In this document: piece after piece, positions 19,045-28,031 of the stretch
Numbering within the stretch: position 1 is the stretch's first letter
How the letters are laid out: each line of letters opens with the position of its first letter
Assembly (NCBI RefSeq): GCF_031598375.1
Contig: NZ_CP123872.1
Location: 2,724,501-2,788,500, forward strand
Origin: Temperatibacter marinus
Lineage (GTDB): Bacteria > Pseudomonadota > Alphaproteobacteria > Sphingomonadales > Kordiimonadaceae
Reading direction: 5' to 3'
Length of the DNA stretch: 64,000 bases
The notes under the pieces: model-generated
Seen by the model: only the letters and a program-made list of their open reading frames with translations
Databases searched by the model: none
Told to the model about the DNA's origin: nothing
Position numbers and translations under genes: made by a program

Positions 19045-20151
19045 TTATTTATTTAAACTAGAGATAATAATCTTATCTAAATTTTCTACTCTAGACGTTG
19101 GACTATCATCTCTATTATTTGTAGCGTAAAATATCATCAAATCCAATTCTGGATAATAGTTAACGTTAGCTAGAGAATAACCGTTTGACCCATTATGCCA
19201 TATCTTTTTATAACCTTTATACCCATCAGATAGCCCCCATCCATAGCCATAAAATTCTGTTTCTTTCTTATTCATTGGTATATGCCGCGTTAGTATTTTC
19301 TCCCAAGACTTGTCGGTTAATAGAGACTTTCCCCGCATAACTTGGTACCACGCAAACATATCGCCTATTGTGCTAAGAAAGCTACCAGCCCCCTCCATAT
19401 TCCATCTTCCACCGGGATTATCATAGTAATGCTGCATAGAATGTCCTATTGACCTGCTTTTAGGCTTTAAATTCAGAAAGCGTTCAATTATATTTGGGTC
19501 TCTGCCATAACTAATTGCGAGATTCTTCTCATCCCTTTTGATTAATCGAAATCCAGTTTGACTTAAAGATGATGGTATCAAGATGTTTTTATGAATGTAT
19601 TCTTCCCATCCATTGTCTGTCACTCTTTCAATAATTAAAGCAAGAAAGCTGTAACCAATATTAGAATATAAAAAATCATTTCCAGGAAGAAATATCAAGT
19701 CAGCTTTAAATGCTTTATTGATTAAATCATTCTTCTCAAGTTCATCATATATAAAGCCGAAATTCTGCTGCCAACCAGATGAATGCGTCAATAAATGATG
19801 GATAGTGATGTTTCTTTTGTCTATTGGAACATTCTTAAAAAACTTATCAATTTTATCATCTAAAGATAATTTACCCTCTTCTGACAGCTTCAAAATAGCA
19901 ACGGATACAAATTGCTTAGTTATAGAGCCAATTTCATGAACGGTACTTTGATTAAAAGCTATATTTTCTTTCCTATTTGAAAGTCCAAAATGCCACTGAT
20001 GTTTAATTTTTCCAGCATGAGCAATTACAACACTTCCTGAAAAGTCAGATTTACTAAGCTCCCTTTCCCAGCCTTTTAAACTATCTATTTCATTAGCAAC
20101 GGAATTAAAATGAACTAATATGAAAGCTAAAACCAAAATACTGAATCTCAT
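19045..20151 (-). CDS. Exported serine beta-lactamase-fold hydrolase (PBP4*/EstB-like)
   Basis: A 368-residue penicillin-binding-fold serine hydrolase of the beta-lactamase family (Pfam Beta-lactamase type). It has a signal peptide (about 1-19), the catalytic SxxK as Ser76-Lys79 in GSITK, YSN at 162-164 and HNG at 319-321. Such proteins include class C beta-lactamases, D-amino-acid peptidases and esterases; the motifs alone do not tell which. AAAGG precedes the ATG. Codon use is visibly more AT-rich and Asn/Lys/Ile-rich than its neighbours. It separates gmk from yicC, which suggests acquisition by transfer. Confidence 0.9.
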   Translation of the reverse strand: MRFSILVLAFILVHFNSVANEIDSLKGWERELSKSDFSGSVVIAHAGKIKHQWHFGLSNRKENIAFNQSTVHEIGSITKQFVSVAILKLSEEGKLSLDDKIDKFFKNVPIDKRNITIHHLLTHSSGWQQNFGFIYDELEKNDLINKAFKADLIFLPGNDFLYSNIGYSFLALIIERVTDNGWEEYIHKNILIPSSLSQTGFRLIKRDEKNLAISYGRDPNIIERFLNLKPKSRSIGHSMQHYYDNPGGRWNMEGAGSFLSTIGDMFAWYQVMRGKSLLTDKSWEKILTRHIPMNKKETEFYGYGWGLSDGYKGYKKIWHNGSNGYSLANVNYYPELDLMIFYATNNRDDSPTSRVENLDKIIISSLNK

Positions 20152-20220
20152 ATAGCTTTACCTTTCTTTAAATTGTCAATTGTTTTAATTAACACATAGT
20201 TTCAATAACTTATACTGAGT

Positions 20221-21108
20221 TCACTGTATATTTTGAATCTGTTCTCTAAATTGATCTATTACTGTTTTCAAGTCAATCCCAATACGTGTCAATTTTGTAT
20301 CACCAGACTTTGAACATAAGGTGTTCGCTTCTCGATTAAATTCTTGTGTCAGGAAGTCTAATCGTCGTCCAACGGCCTTCTCTTCTTGTAGCAGTATCCG
20401 AGCATCTTCAATATGGCTATTAAGCCGATCAATCTCTTCTTGGATATCCGCCTTTACGGCTATAGTCGCAATTTCCTGTGCTAGACGTTCCTCTGATAAA
20501 CTTTCACTGCCCTCGTAGACTTTCTCTAACTGGCTTTGAAAACGATGTTTCATGGCATCTAAGCGGTCGCCGCTGACAACAACGGCTTGCTTTACCAAAT
20601 GCTCAACCTCATCGAGCTGTTTTGATAAAACAGCCTGCATTCTAGCACCTTCATCAAGGCGAGCCTCATTCAAACGCACCAGATTTTCTGACAAACTTTC
20701 CTTCAACTCTTCAAGAAGCTGTTTATTATCTTCTTCAGACCTCTCAGATGTCTTCAACTCTAGAACACCTTTTAGCCCAAGTAACCCATCAAGACTGGCA
20801 GGTGAAACTCCTTCAATTTCTGAATATTTTTTTGATATTTCAATAACTTGAGAAAGCCTTTCTTCATTGATCTGTAGACGTTCATTCATCTGTTCCATCT
20901 CAATAGAAAGACTTACAAAAACAGAACCTCTAGTCAGGGACTGCCCAACCATTTTTTTTACCTCATGCTCTAACCCTTCCAAAAAAGATGGAATTCGAGT
21001 TCGAATATCAAGTCCTTTGGCATTGACTGTTTTTATTTCCCAATACCAACTGGCAGAATCATTTAACCCCTTATGTCGGGCAAAGCCTGTCATACTCTTT
21101 AAACTCAT
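20221..21108 (-). CDS. yicC: YicC family protein (endoribonuclease-related)
   Basis: A 295-residue YicC/YloC protein. The N-terminus MSLKSMTGFAR is the family signature, and the C-terminal DUF1732 region contains RLDFLTQEFNREANTLCSKS. Escherichia coli YicC has been described as an endoribonuclease. ATG 21108 overlaps the mltG stop as ATGA, so the two genes are translationally coupled. A longer in-frame start at 21138 would lie inside mltG and lacks support. Confidence 0.95.
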   Translation of the reverse strand: MSLKSMTGFARHKGLNDSASWYWEIKTVNAKGLDIRTRIPSFLEGLEHEVKKMVGQSLTRGSVFVSLSIEMEQMNERLQINEERLSQVIEISKKYSEIEGVSPASLDGLLGLKGVLELKTSERSEEDNKQLLEELKESLSENLVRLNEARLDEGARMQAVLSKQLDEVEHLVKQAVVVSGDRLDAMKHRFQSQLEKVYEGSESLSEERLAQEIATIAVKADIQEEIDRLNSHIEDARILLQEEKAVGRRLDFLTQEFNREANTLCSKSGDTKLTRIGIDLKTVIDQFREQIQNIQ

Positions 21109-22103
21109 TTCTGGGTCTCCTTTTTGTAGGCACGCCATACTCTGACGTTAACCAAATGTTCTTCATACGTCTTAGCAAAGGCATGTCCCCCTTTGCCGTC
21201 GGCAACAAAATATAAATAGTCTACAGCACCTGGATAGAAAACTGATCGGATTGACTCCAGCCCTGGGTTTGCAATAGGCGTAGGTGGTAAGCCTTTGATT
21301 CTATATGTATTATAATCAGTTTTCGTGCGCACATCCTTGCGAGTTAGGGCACGTTTAAGTGGCAAGCCTTTGGTTATTCCATAAATAATAGTTGGGTCCG
21401 ACTGCAGCCGCATTTTTTTCTTGAGGCGATTGATAAACACCCCTGCAATTAAAGTACGCTCACCGGCAATAGCAGTCTCTTTTTCAATGATTGAGGCAAG
21501 GGTGAGAACTTCTTTCTTAGAAGAGAAGATAAAATCAACAGGTTTATTGCCCCAGAGAGTATCAAGAATTTCTTCTTGATTTTGCCGCATGATAGAGAGC
21601 AACGTGGACGCTTGAACCCCTCTAGGAAAATGATACGTATTAGGGGCATAAATTCCCTCTTCAGCCAAAGAAGAAACATCCATCTCTATGAAGGTGTTTT
21701 TTTCCAACAGTGACTGGATTTGCTTATTACTCAATCCTTCAGGAATAGTAATTGTTCGGTGATAGACTTTCCCCAGTTTCATCTTTTCTATCAGCGAGGC
21801 AAGCGTCTCTCCCTGCTTAGCTTTGTATTCGCCCGCTTGCAGAGATCGCGATGCCCCAAGATAAAGGGCTAAAAGTCTAAAATGCCACGCTCTTGAGACA
21901 TAACCAGCTTCCTTAGCAAGGTAAGACGCACGAAGAAGGCCATGACCTCGCTTCAAATAGAGTGTTGCATCTGAAGATGACGGCGCAGAAACCAGTATGG
22001 ATTTATGGGAGATATGAGCGAGAAAGCCGAACAGCCCGCCATAAAGAATACAACAGGCGGCGCATAATACCAAAAATATCACAAAAAAACGGCTCCGAAT
22101 CAT
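21105..22103 (-). CDS. mltG: Endolytic murein transglycosylase MltG
   Basis: Membrane-bound lytic transglycosylase that cuts nascent glycan strands. It has 332 residues: one N-terminal membrane segment (about 7-28), a LysM-like region near 90-115 and the YceG domain with catalytic Glu207 in SIIEKET and the LQSDPTIIYG motif. No Shine-Dalgarno precedes the ATG at 22103, which sits in a terminator-like hairpin. A GTG at 22082 (codon 8), preceded by GGAG, is an alternative start that would place the whole hairpin in the leader. It belongs to the usual fabF-mltG-yicC order. Confidence 0.95.
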   Translation of the reverse strand: MIRSRFFVIFLVLCAACCILYGGLFGFLAHISHKSILVSAPSSSDATLYLKRGHGLLRASYLAKEAGYVSRAWHFRLLALYLGASRSLQAGEYKAKQGETLASLIEKMKLGKVYHRTITIPEGLSNKQIQSLLEKNTFIEMDVSSLAEEGIYAPNTYHFPRGVQASTLLSIMRQNQEEILDTLWGNKPVDFIFSSKKEVLTLASIIEKETAIAGERTLIAGVFINRLKKKMRLQSDPTIIYGITKGLPLKRALTRKDVRTKTDYNTYRIKGLPPTPIANPGLESIRSVFYPGAVDYLYFVADGKGGHAFAKTYEEHLVNVRVWRAYKKETQK

Positions 22104-22135
22104 AAGGCTAGTTTAACCTGATTTCAGAGCCGTTT
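22083..22135 (-). terminator. Terminator-like hairpin overlapping the mltG start codon
   Basis: On the minus strand, 22135-22119 pairs with 22102-22087: nine bp (AAACGGCTC type arm), a G-U pair, three bp, one bulge, three bp, with a loop of about 16. Seven U residues follow at 22089-22083. The U-run encodes Phe-Phe of mltG. It lies 24 bp after the fabF stop. Confidence 0.65.
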
Positions 22136-22158
22136 AAAAGCTTTAGATGCAATCTTCT

Positions 22159-23421
22159 TTAGACGGATTTAAAGATCACTGATCCGTTTGTTCCTCCAAA
22201 GCCAAAGCTATTAGAGAGAACCACATCAACTTTTTTCTGTTGAGCTTCGTGCGGCACCAAATTCATACCAGTACAGCTTTCAGAAGGATTATCCAGATTT
22301 AACGTTGGTGGCACTACATTATCGCGCATCGCTAGAAGCGAGAAGATAGCCTCTACGGCCCCTGCAGCGCCTAATAAGTGCCCAACAGCCGATTTTGTTG
22401 AAGACATAGCAACTTGCCCCGCAGCATCGCCTAAAAGACGCTTAACAGAGCCAAACTCAAGCTCATCACCTAATGGCGTAGAAGTTCCGTGAGCGTTAAT
22501 ATAATCGATCTTATCAACATCAAATCCTGTCCGCTTCATCGCGGCTTGCATTGCTCTAAATCCACCATTTCCGTCTGGCGCAGGTGCTGTCACATGGTAA
22601 GCGTCGCCAGAAAGGCCATAGCCAACAACTTCGCCGTAGATTTTAGCTCCGCGGGCTTTGGCATGCTCATATTCTTCAAGAACAAGAATACCGCTTCCCT
22701 CACCCATAACAAACCCATCGCGGCCCTGATCCCAAGGACGAGACGCTTTTTCAGGCGTATCATTATATTTAGTCGACAACGCTTTTGCTTGTGAGAAGCC
22801 AGCAATTGAAACAGGACAAATGGTTCCTTCAGACCCCCCCGCAAGCATAATATCTGCATCATCCAGCATAATCATACGCGCTGCGTCACCAATACAATGT
22901 GTTCCAGTGGCACAGGCTGTTACAACACAACTATTTGGTCCTTTAAAACCATGCTTAATAGAAACATTACCCGAGACCAAATTCGCTATTGATCCTGCAA
23001 TGAAATGCGGGCTTACGCGGCGGGGCCCTCTGCTTTCTAGTGTCAAAACATTGTCTGCAATCCACTGAAGGCCGCCAATACCGGCGCCAATCACACAGCC
23101 AGTACGCAGTTTCTCTTCTTCCGAGAGATCATCAATACCGGCATCTTTGATCGCCATTTCTGCACCAATGAGGCCATATGTAATATGCTTATCAAAACGA
23201 CGACGGTCCTTTGCCGGCACCCAATCATCAATATTGATTGTACCGTTTGTGCCATCCCCTTCGTTCACTTCACAAGCAATGTTGCAAGCAAACCCAGTGG
23301 TATCAAATTGTTTGATTTTTCCAGCGCCCGATTGACCTGCAATCAGATTTTTCCAGCTGTCTTCAAGATTATTTCCTACTGGGGTGAGCGCACCCATACC
23401 AGTAACAACAACGCGTCTCAT
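22159..23421 (-). CDS. fabF: Beta-ketoacyl-ACP synthase II
   Basis: Condensing enzyme of fatty-acid elongation. It has 420 residues. Cys170 in TACATGTH is the nucleophile, with the two catalytic His in NAHGTSTPLGD and VGHLLGAAG. ATG 23421 (MRRVVVTG) is preceded by GGAGG at good spacing; the longer frame to 23448 is not used. It lies downstream of acpP across an intrinsic terminator, which should make FabF less abundant than ACP. Confidence 0.97.
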   Translation of the reverse strand: MRRVVVTGMGALTPVGNNLEDSWKNLIAGQSGAGKIKQFDTTGFACNIACEVNEGDGTNGTINIDDWVPAKDRRRFDKHITYGLIGAEMAIKDAGIDDLSEEEKLRTGCVIGAGIGGLQWIADNVLTLESRGPRRVSPHFIAGSIANLVSGNVSIKHGFKGPNSCVVTACATGTHCIGDAARMIMLDDADIMLAGGSEGTICPVSIAGFSQAKALSTKYNDTPEKASRPWDQGRDGFVMGEGSGILVLEEYEHAKARGAKIYGEVVGYGLSGDAYHVTAPAPDGNGGFRAMQAAMKRTGFDVDKIDYINAHGTSTPLGDELEFGSVKRLLGDAAGQVAMSSTKSAVGHLLGAAGAVEAIFSLLAMRDNVVPPTLNLDNPSESCTGMNLVPHEAQQKKVDVVLSNSFGFGGTNGSVIFKSV

Positions 23422-23535
23422 ACCATATCCTCCGTAGTCGGGACCCATAAGATGGATGATTGAAAACTATTATATTATGTCGCTTATATAAGACAAAAGA
23501 GAACAACTGTCTTCTACTATTTCAACCTTCGACAT

Positions 23536-23571
23536 AAAAAAAGCAGCTATCGACCAATAATCGACAGCTGC
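23536..23571 (-). terminator. Intrinsic terminator between acpP and fabF
   Basis: On the minus strand an 11-bp stem (23571-23561 with 23553-23543, one G-U pair) with a 7-nt loop is followed by seven U residues. It ends or attenuates the acpP transcript before fabF. Confidence 0.88.
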
Positions 23572-23598
23572 CCCTTTATACATATTATCAACGCAGTA

Positions 23599-23829
23599 TT
23601 AAGCAGCGCTGATAAAATCGATCGCATCCTTAACGGTCTGAATTTTTTCAGCAGAGTCGTCAGGAATTTCGATTTCAAATTCTTCTTCAAAAGCCATTAC
23701 AAGTTCAACTGTATCTAGGCTATCTGCACCAAGATCATCAATGAAGCTTGATGTTTCAGTTACTTTATCTTCGTCCACACCGAGATGTTCAACAACGATT
23801 TTTTTTACTTTGTCAGCGATATCGCTCAT
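23599..23829 (-). CDS. acpP: Acyl carrier protein
   Basis: Carries growing acyl chains on 4'-phosphopantetheine attached to Ser37 in [10 protein letters not shown]. It has 76 acidic residues. ATG 23829 (MSDIADKV) is preceded by AAGGG; the open frame extends further upstream to 23916 but that extension, with several Cys and basic residues, is unlike ACP and is rejected. It is separated by 221 bp from fabG, room for its own promoter. Confidence 0.97.
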   Translation of the reverse strand: MSDIADKVKKIVVEHLGVDEDKVTETSSFIDDLGADSLDTVELVMAFEEEFEIEIPDDSAEKIQTVKDAIDFISAA

Positions 23830-24050
23830 CTTTAATATCCCTTTTTTATCGGAGAAAGAAACAGTCTTTCCCGCTAAAGGTTGCAATTTAACTTGGCGGC
23901 AAACTTGCCGACACAAGCAGTTGAAGGCTTCCTAACATAGTTTATAGCGCCTGTGAAGCCCCTAGGCAACATTTCTGAAATATTCATAATTTATATATAT
24001 ATTTCAATATGTTAGAAATAAAGAAACATCCTCATTCAAGGACACCTCCC

Positions 24051-24791
24051 TTAAATCATTGCCAAACCACCATTCACATGGAGTGTCTGACCAGTCACAT
24101 AACTTGCTTCATCAGATGCCAGATACAAGACAGCCGATGCAATATCCTCAGGAGAACCGAGGGTTCCTGTTGGAATATTTGTTGTGATTGCAGATTTTTG
24201 TTCGTCAGTAAGAGCATCTGTCATCGGCGTAGCAATAAATCCAGGAGCGACACAGTTGACAGTAATACCGCGAGCAGCAACTTCTTGAGCCAATGACTTT
24301 GACATGCCGATCATTCCAGCTTTAGCTGCACAATAATTGGCCTGTCCAGGGTTCCCTGTCACTCCGACGATTGAGGTGATATTAATCACACGGCCCGTGC
24401 GTTTCTTCATCATGCCACGCATGGTAGATTTGATTAAACGAAAGGCACTTTCCAAATTAACTTGGAGAACACTATCCCACTCATCATCTTTCATTCTCAT
24501 CGCAAGGTTATCTTTTGTTATCCCTGCATTATTAACAAGAATATCTAGGCCGCCCATTACTGCTGTTGCATCTTTTGCCAACTGATCAACACTGCTTCGA
24601 TCAGAAAGATTGGCCGTTACAACATGAACATTTTCCCCGCCTAACTCTAAGGCCAACTCCTGAAGAACAGCCTCCCTTGTGCCAGACAAAGTTATTTCAG
24701 CACCTGCGGCATGCAGTGCTTTGGCGATAGAAGCACCAATGCCGCCTGTCGCGCCTGTAATTAATGCTTTTTTACCTGTTAGATTAAACAT
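24051..24791 (-). CDS. fabG: 3-oxoacyl-ACP reductase
   Basis: NADPH-dependent ketoreductase of the fatty-acid cycle. It has 246 residues of the short-chain dehydrogenase fold. The cofactor motif TGATGGIG is at 12-19, NNAG at 87-90, and the catalytic set is Ser140, Tyr153 and Lys157. AAGGAG precedes the ATG; the spacing to fabD is 12 bp. Confidence 0.97.
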   Translation of the reverse strand: MFNLTGKKALITGATGGIGASIAKALHAAGAEITLSGTREAVLQELALELGGENVHVVTANLSDRSSVDQLAKDATAVMGGLDILVNNAGITKDNLAMRMKDDEWDSVLQVNLESAFRLIKSTMRGMMKKRTGRVINITSIVGVTGNPGQANYCAAKAGMIGMSKSLAQEVAARGITVNCVAPGFIATPMTDALTDEQKSAITTNIPTGTLGSPEDIASAVLYLASDEASYVTGQTLHVNGGLAMI

Positions 24792-24803
24792 AATTCTCTC
24801 TCC

Positions 24804-25745
24804 TTAAAGAGTATTTAAAAAGGCGTCCAACTGCTCTGGGTCTTGTATATTGTGTCCAGAGAGTGACTTATCAATACGGCGGGTCATGCCCGATAAAACT
24901 TTACCAGCCCCCACTTCTACAAGAGTGTCAATACCAAGGTCGGCCATAGAACCCACAGATTCACGCCATCTGACTGAACCGCAAACTTGTTCAACAAGAA
25001 GGCCTCTGATCTGATCGACATCGCTTGTTGGAGCTGCAATGACATTTGCAATTACAGGAACAGATGGACTTGTCAGAGTGACACTGGAAAGCGCTTCTTC
25101 CATTTCGTCAGCGGCTGGTTTCATCAAGGGACAATGGAAAGGCGCTGAAACAGGCAGCATAACTGCTCGTCTTGCGCCAAGCTCCTTTGCAACTTCTGCC
25201 GCTTTTTCCACGGCAGGTTTCGATCCTGAGATAACCACTTGGCCGCCACCATTATCATTTGCAGGGACCACGACACCTTCCTCTTCGCCGGCGGTACAGG
25301 CCTGTTTTACTGCATCCATTTCTAGGCCAAGGATTGCCGCCATAGCACCCTCGCCCACTGGAACAGCTCGTTGCATAGCTTGTCCACGCAATTTCAGCAG
25401 CTTTGCAGTATCGCTGAGAGAAAAGGTACCGGCCGCACAAAGAGCTGAATATTCACCAAGACTATGGCCAGCCACATGACTTGCAAGGTCCGCTATAGAC
25501 TGTCCGTTTGCTTCGAGAATTTTCACGATTGCAAGCGAATGCGCCATTAAAGCCGGTTGTGTATTTTCAGTCATCCGAAGAGCATCTTCCTGTCCCTCTT
25601 CCCACATGATAGCAGAAAGATTTTGTCCAAGAGCGTCGTTGACTTCTTCAAAGACCAATCGGGCAGGTTCAAAAGCATCCGCAAGTGCTTTGCCCATCCC
25701 TGTATATTGACTACCTTGACCAGGAAAAATAAATGCACGTGTCAT
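24804..25745 (-). CDS. fabD: Malonyl-CoA:ACP transacylase
   Basis: Loads malonyl groups onto ACP. It has 313 residues. FPGQGSQ is at 7-13, the nucleophile Ser95 is in GHSLGEYS, and the catalytic His is in APFHCPLM. ATG 25745 (MTRAFIF) is favoured over an in-frame start at 25763; AAGGAG and AGGAC both lie upstream. It is first in the fab operon and divergent from rpsF. Confidence 0.97.
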   Translation of the reverse strand: MTRAFIFPGQGSQYTGMGKALADAFEPARLVFEEVNDALGQNLSAIMWEEGQEDALRMTENTQPALMAHSLAIVKILEANGQSIADLASHVAGHSLGEYSALCAAGTFSLSDTAKLLKLRGQAMQRAVPVGEGAMAAILGLEMDAVKQACTAGEEEGVVVPANDNGGGQVVISGSKPAVEKAAEVAKELGARRAVMLPVSAPFHCPLMKPAADEMEEALSSVTLTSPSVPVIANVIAAPTSDVDQIRGLLVEQVCGSVRWRESVGSMADLGIDTLVEVGAGKVLSGMTRRIDKSLSGHNIQDPEQLDAFLNTL

Positions 25746-25941
25746 ATGTCCTACTCCTTCCATACGAACTGTGGTTTATCAAAGATTATGCTACGGCATA
25801 CTGGGTTTATGCAAGAAGATCAAATAAAGATTGAAAATGTTTTAATTTCTTCGCCTTTTCCCTTGCCTTCCCTACCTTTCACGCGTATATGGAGCCATCC
25901 TTGATTCTATTCTGTTTTATTAAGAATGAAGGACTAAGAAA

Positions 25942-25980
25942 GCTGGAGGCTTATGCGATGGGCGTATAAGAGCGATCAGC
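25942..25980 (+). promoter_or_regulatory. Structured rpsF 5' leader, candidate ribosomal-protein autoregulatory element
   Basis: Just before rpsF, GCTGG/TCAGC forms an outer helix (one G-U) around an asymmetric internal loop and an 8-bp inner helix (25950-25957 with 25963-25970) with the loop ATGGG. Position and shape suggest an S6:S18-type leader, but the conserved CCG bulge of the described motif is not evident. Confidence 0.4.
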
Positions 25981-26002
25981 ATTATAATTTGGAGTTTATC
26001 TC

Positions 26003-26377
26003 ATGGCATATTATGAGCATATCTTTATTGCTCGCCAGGATGTCAGCGCTGCTCAAGTTGAGAGCATCACCGCTGAATTTACTAAGATCCTGGAAGACAA
26101 TGGCGCCAAAGTCGCAAAGAGCGAATACTGGGGCCTTAAGAATTTAGCATACCGCATCAAGAAAAACCGTAAAGGGCACTATGTTCTTATGAACATCGAC
26201 GGTCCTCATACTGCTGTTGCGGAAATGGAGCGCATCGAAGGTCTGAACGAAGATATCATCCGTTCAATGACAATCCGCGCTGAAGAGCTTGAAGAAGGTG
26301 AAAGCATCGTTCTTCGCACAAAAGCTGACAAAGACCGCCGCAAAGGTGGTGACAAAAGAGAAAGAGGAGCAAGATAA
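26003..26377 (+). CDS. rpsF: 30S ribosomal protein bS6
   Basis: Platform protein of the small subunit, binding 16S rRNA together with bS18, which is encoded next. It has 124 residues, starting [11 protein letters not shown] with the [17 protein letters not shown] core and a basic C-terminal tail ([14 protein letters not shown]). GGAG precedes the ATG. Its stop codon shares one base with the rpsR start (TAATG). Confidence 0.98.
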   Translation: MAYYEHIFIARQDVSAAQVESITAEFTKILEDNGAKVAKSEYWGLKNLAYRIKKNRKGHYVLMNIDGPHTAVAEMERIEGLNEDIIRSMTIRAEELEEGESIVLRTKADKDRRKGGDKRERGAR

Positions 26378-26607
26378 TGTCTGCACGTCGTCCTTTTTTC
26401 CGTCGTCGTAAAACTTGTCCATTCACAGGCGATAATGCACAAGTCATCGATTATAAAGATGTAAAACTTCTTTCACGCTACGTTTCTGAGCGCGGTAAGA
26501 TTGTTCCTTCTCGTATCACAGCAGTATCTGCGAAAAAACAGCGTGAGCTTGCAAAAGCAATTAAACGTGCTCGTAACATCGCTCTGCTTCCATTTATTGT
26601 TAAGTAA
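26377..26607 (+). CDS. rpsR: 30S ribosomal protein bS18
   Basis: Partner of bS6 on the platform. It has 76 residues with the N-terminal [13 protein letters not shown] and the conserved [18 protein letters not shown]. It starts on the last base of the rpsF stop and is translationally coupled. It is followed after 14 bp by rplI. Confidence 0.98.
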   Translation: MSARRPFFRRRKTCPFTGDNAQVIDYKDVKLLSRYVSERGKIVPSRITAVSAKKQRELAKAIKRARNIALLPFIVK

Positions 26608-26621
26608 GCAGGAGATTTGAC

Positions 26622-27242
26622 ATGCAAGTAATTCTGCTAGAACGTGTTGAGAAACTAGGCCAAATGGGTGATGAAGTATCAGTGAAGAACGGCTATGCTC
26701 GTAACTTCCTACTTCCACAAGGCAAAGCTCTTCGCGCAACTGAAACTAATAAAAAATTCTTTGAAACTCAAAAAGCTCAGCTTGAAGCTGATAACTTGAA
26801 GCGCAAAGAAGAAGCCGAAGCAGTCGCTGCTAAAGCTGAAGGTGCAAAAGTAATCATGATCCGTGCTGCTGGTGAATCTGGTCAGCTTTATGGTTCTGTG
26901 ACTTCACGTGATATCGCTGAAGCTCTTGCTGATGCAGGCATCACAATTTCAAGAAGTCAGGTTTCTCTTGATCGTGCGATCAAAACAATTGGTCTTCACG
27001 AGATTAAAATTGTTCTTCACCCTGAAGTGGCAATCACAGTTACCGTGAATATTGCTCGTTCTTCTGAAGAAGCTGATGTTCAGTTTGAAACAGGTGGCGC
27101 AGTTGTTAAAGAAGACGACTTCGAATCTGATTTTGAAAGCTCTTTCGGTGATGAAGATGAAGACGAAGCTGCTGAAGACGCATCTGATGAAGAAGCATCT
27201 GAAGAAGAAGCTGAAGAAGAAGCTGAAGAAGCAAAAGAATAA
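26622..27242 (+). CDS. rplI: 50S ribosomal protein bL9 with acidic C-terminal tail
   Basis: Large-subunit stalk-base protein. The first 150 or so residues are an ordinary bL9 ([22 protein letters not shown]). Beyond that it carries a tail of about 50 residues, mostly Glu, Asp, Ala and Ser, giving 206 residues in total. Acidic bL9 tails occur in other alphaproteobacteria. The tail is encoded by repetitive GAAGAA-type codons. AGGAG precedes the start, and a strong terminator follows. Confidence 0.97.
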   Translation: MQVILLERVEKLGQMGDEVSVKNGYARNFLLPQGKALRATETNKKFFETQKAQLEADNLKRKEEAEAVAAKAEGAKVIMIRAAGESGQLYGSVTSRDIAEALADAGITISRSQVSLDRAIKTIGLHEIKIVLHPEVAITVTVNIARSSEEADVQFETGGAVVKEDDFESDFESSFGDEDEDEAAEDASDEEASEEEAEEEAEEAKE

Positions 27243-27262
27243 GTTATTCTTTAAACGATATG

Positions 27263-27297
27263 AAAAAGGCCGCTCTACTATAGAGCGGCCTTTTTTT
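27263..27297. terminator. Bidirectional intrinsic terminator between rplI and ssb
   Basis: Perfect 10-bp stem GGCCGCTCTA/TAGAGCGGCC with a 3-nt loop. Seven T residues follow on the plus strand (27291-27297) and five on the minus strand, so it can serve both rplI and the convergent ssb. Confidence 0.93.
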
Positions 27298-27315
27298 GTT
27301 CTAACTCTCAGAGAC

Positions 27316-27846
27316 CTAGAACGGGATTTCATCATCCAAATCGCCACCAGACTGATCCCCACCAAAGCCACCGCCCTGGTTTCCACCCTGGTTTCCACCC
27401 TGATTTCCGCCGAAGTCACCGCCACCTTGGCCGCCACCGAATCCGCCATCATCATAGCCGCCGCCGAAGTCACCGCCGCCTTGACCGCTGCCACTGCGAC
27501 TGCCTAACATTGTCAATTCACCGCGGTAGCGTTGCAATACGATTTCAGTTGTATATTTTTCTTGCCCACTATTGTCTGTCCATTTACGTGTTTGAAGTTG
27601 ACCTTCAACATATACTGTAGAGCCCTTACGTAAATATTGTTCTGCAACACGGGCAAGATTTTCATTAAAAATCACAACTCTATGCCACTCTGTTTTATCT
27701 TTTCTCTCGCCTGTATTGCGATCTTTCCAGCTTTCACTTGTAGCAATATTCAATTGCACAACTTTACCGCCGTTGCCCATAGTTCTTACTTCTGGATCTC
27801 GCCCAAGATTCCCAACGATAATGACCTTATTGACAGAACCTGCCAT
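27316..27846 (-). CDS. ssb: Single-stranded DNA-binding protein
   Basis: Binds single-stranded DNA and recruits partners, including HolC encoded in this window, through its C-terminal tip. It has 176 residues: OB fold at 1-110 ([16 protein letters not shown]), a Gly/Asn/Gln-rich disordered linker with repeated NQGG units, and the acidic tip DLDDEIPF. No LexA box was found upstream, unlike uvrA. Confidence 0.97.
   Translation of the reverse strand: MAGSVNKVIIVGNLGRDPEVRTMGNGGKVVQLNIATSESWKDRNTGERKDKTEWHRVVIFNENLARVAEQYLRKGSTVYVEGQLQTRKWTDNSGQEKYTTEIVLQRYRGELTMLGSRSGSGQGGGDFGGGYDDGGFGGGQGGGDFGGNQGGNQGGNQGGGFGGDQSGGDLDDEIPF
27371..27406. repeat. Three 12-bp tandem units in the ssb linker
   Basis: Three near-identical copies of CCACCCTGGTTT (one substitution in the first, one in the third) encode the NQGG repeats of the SSB linker. 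Copy number may vary by slippage. Confidence 0.8.
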
Positions 27847-28031
27847 AGTTAATCCCCTGTATTTTTTTGAATTACTTATAGGTCAGAAACACTAACCCAA
27901 TGCCTGACTCCACATTAGCGCCGCAGTCTCAGAATGTCTAATCTAAAAGCTGTGTTACTCAATTTCTTTTTCTATGGTATGTTTATCCTCTGATACTAAG
28001 ATCCATGTAGATGAGATTAAGGGGGAAATTA

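Noticed and set aside
23830-23916. Upstream extension of acpP with Cys and basic residues
   Set aside because: ACP begins MSDIADKV with its own AAGGG; the extension is unlike any ACP.
27360-27480. Regular short repeats that look like a mini-array
   Set aside because: They are 12-bp coding repeats for the Gly/Asn-rich SSB linker; there are no spacers.
26949-27494. Long antisense frame across rplI and ssb
   Set aside because: It is produced by the acidic tail repeats and Gly-rich linker on the other strand; it crosses a strong terminator.
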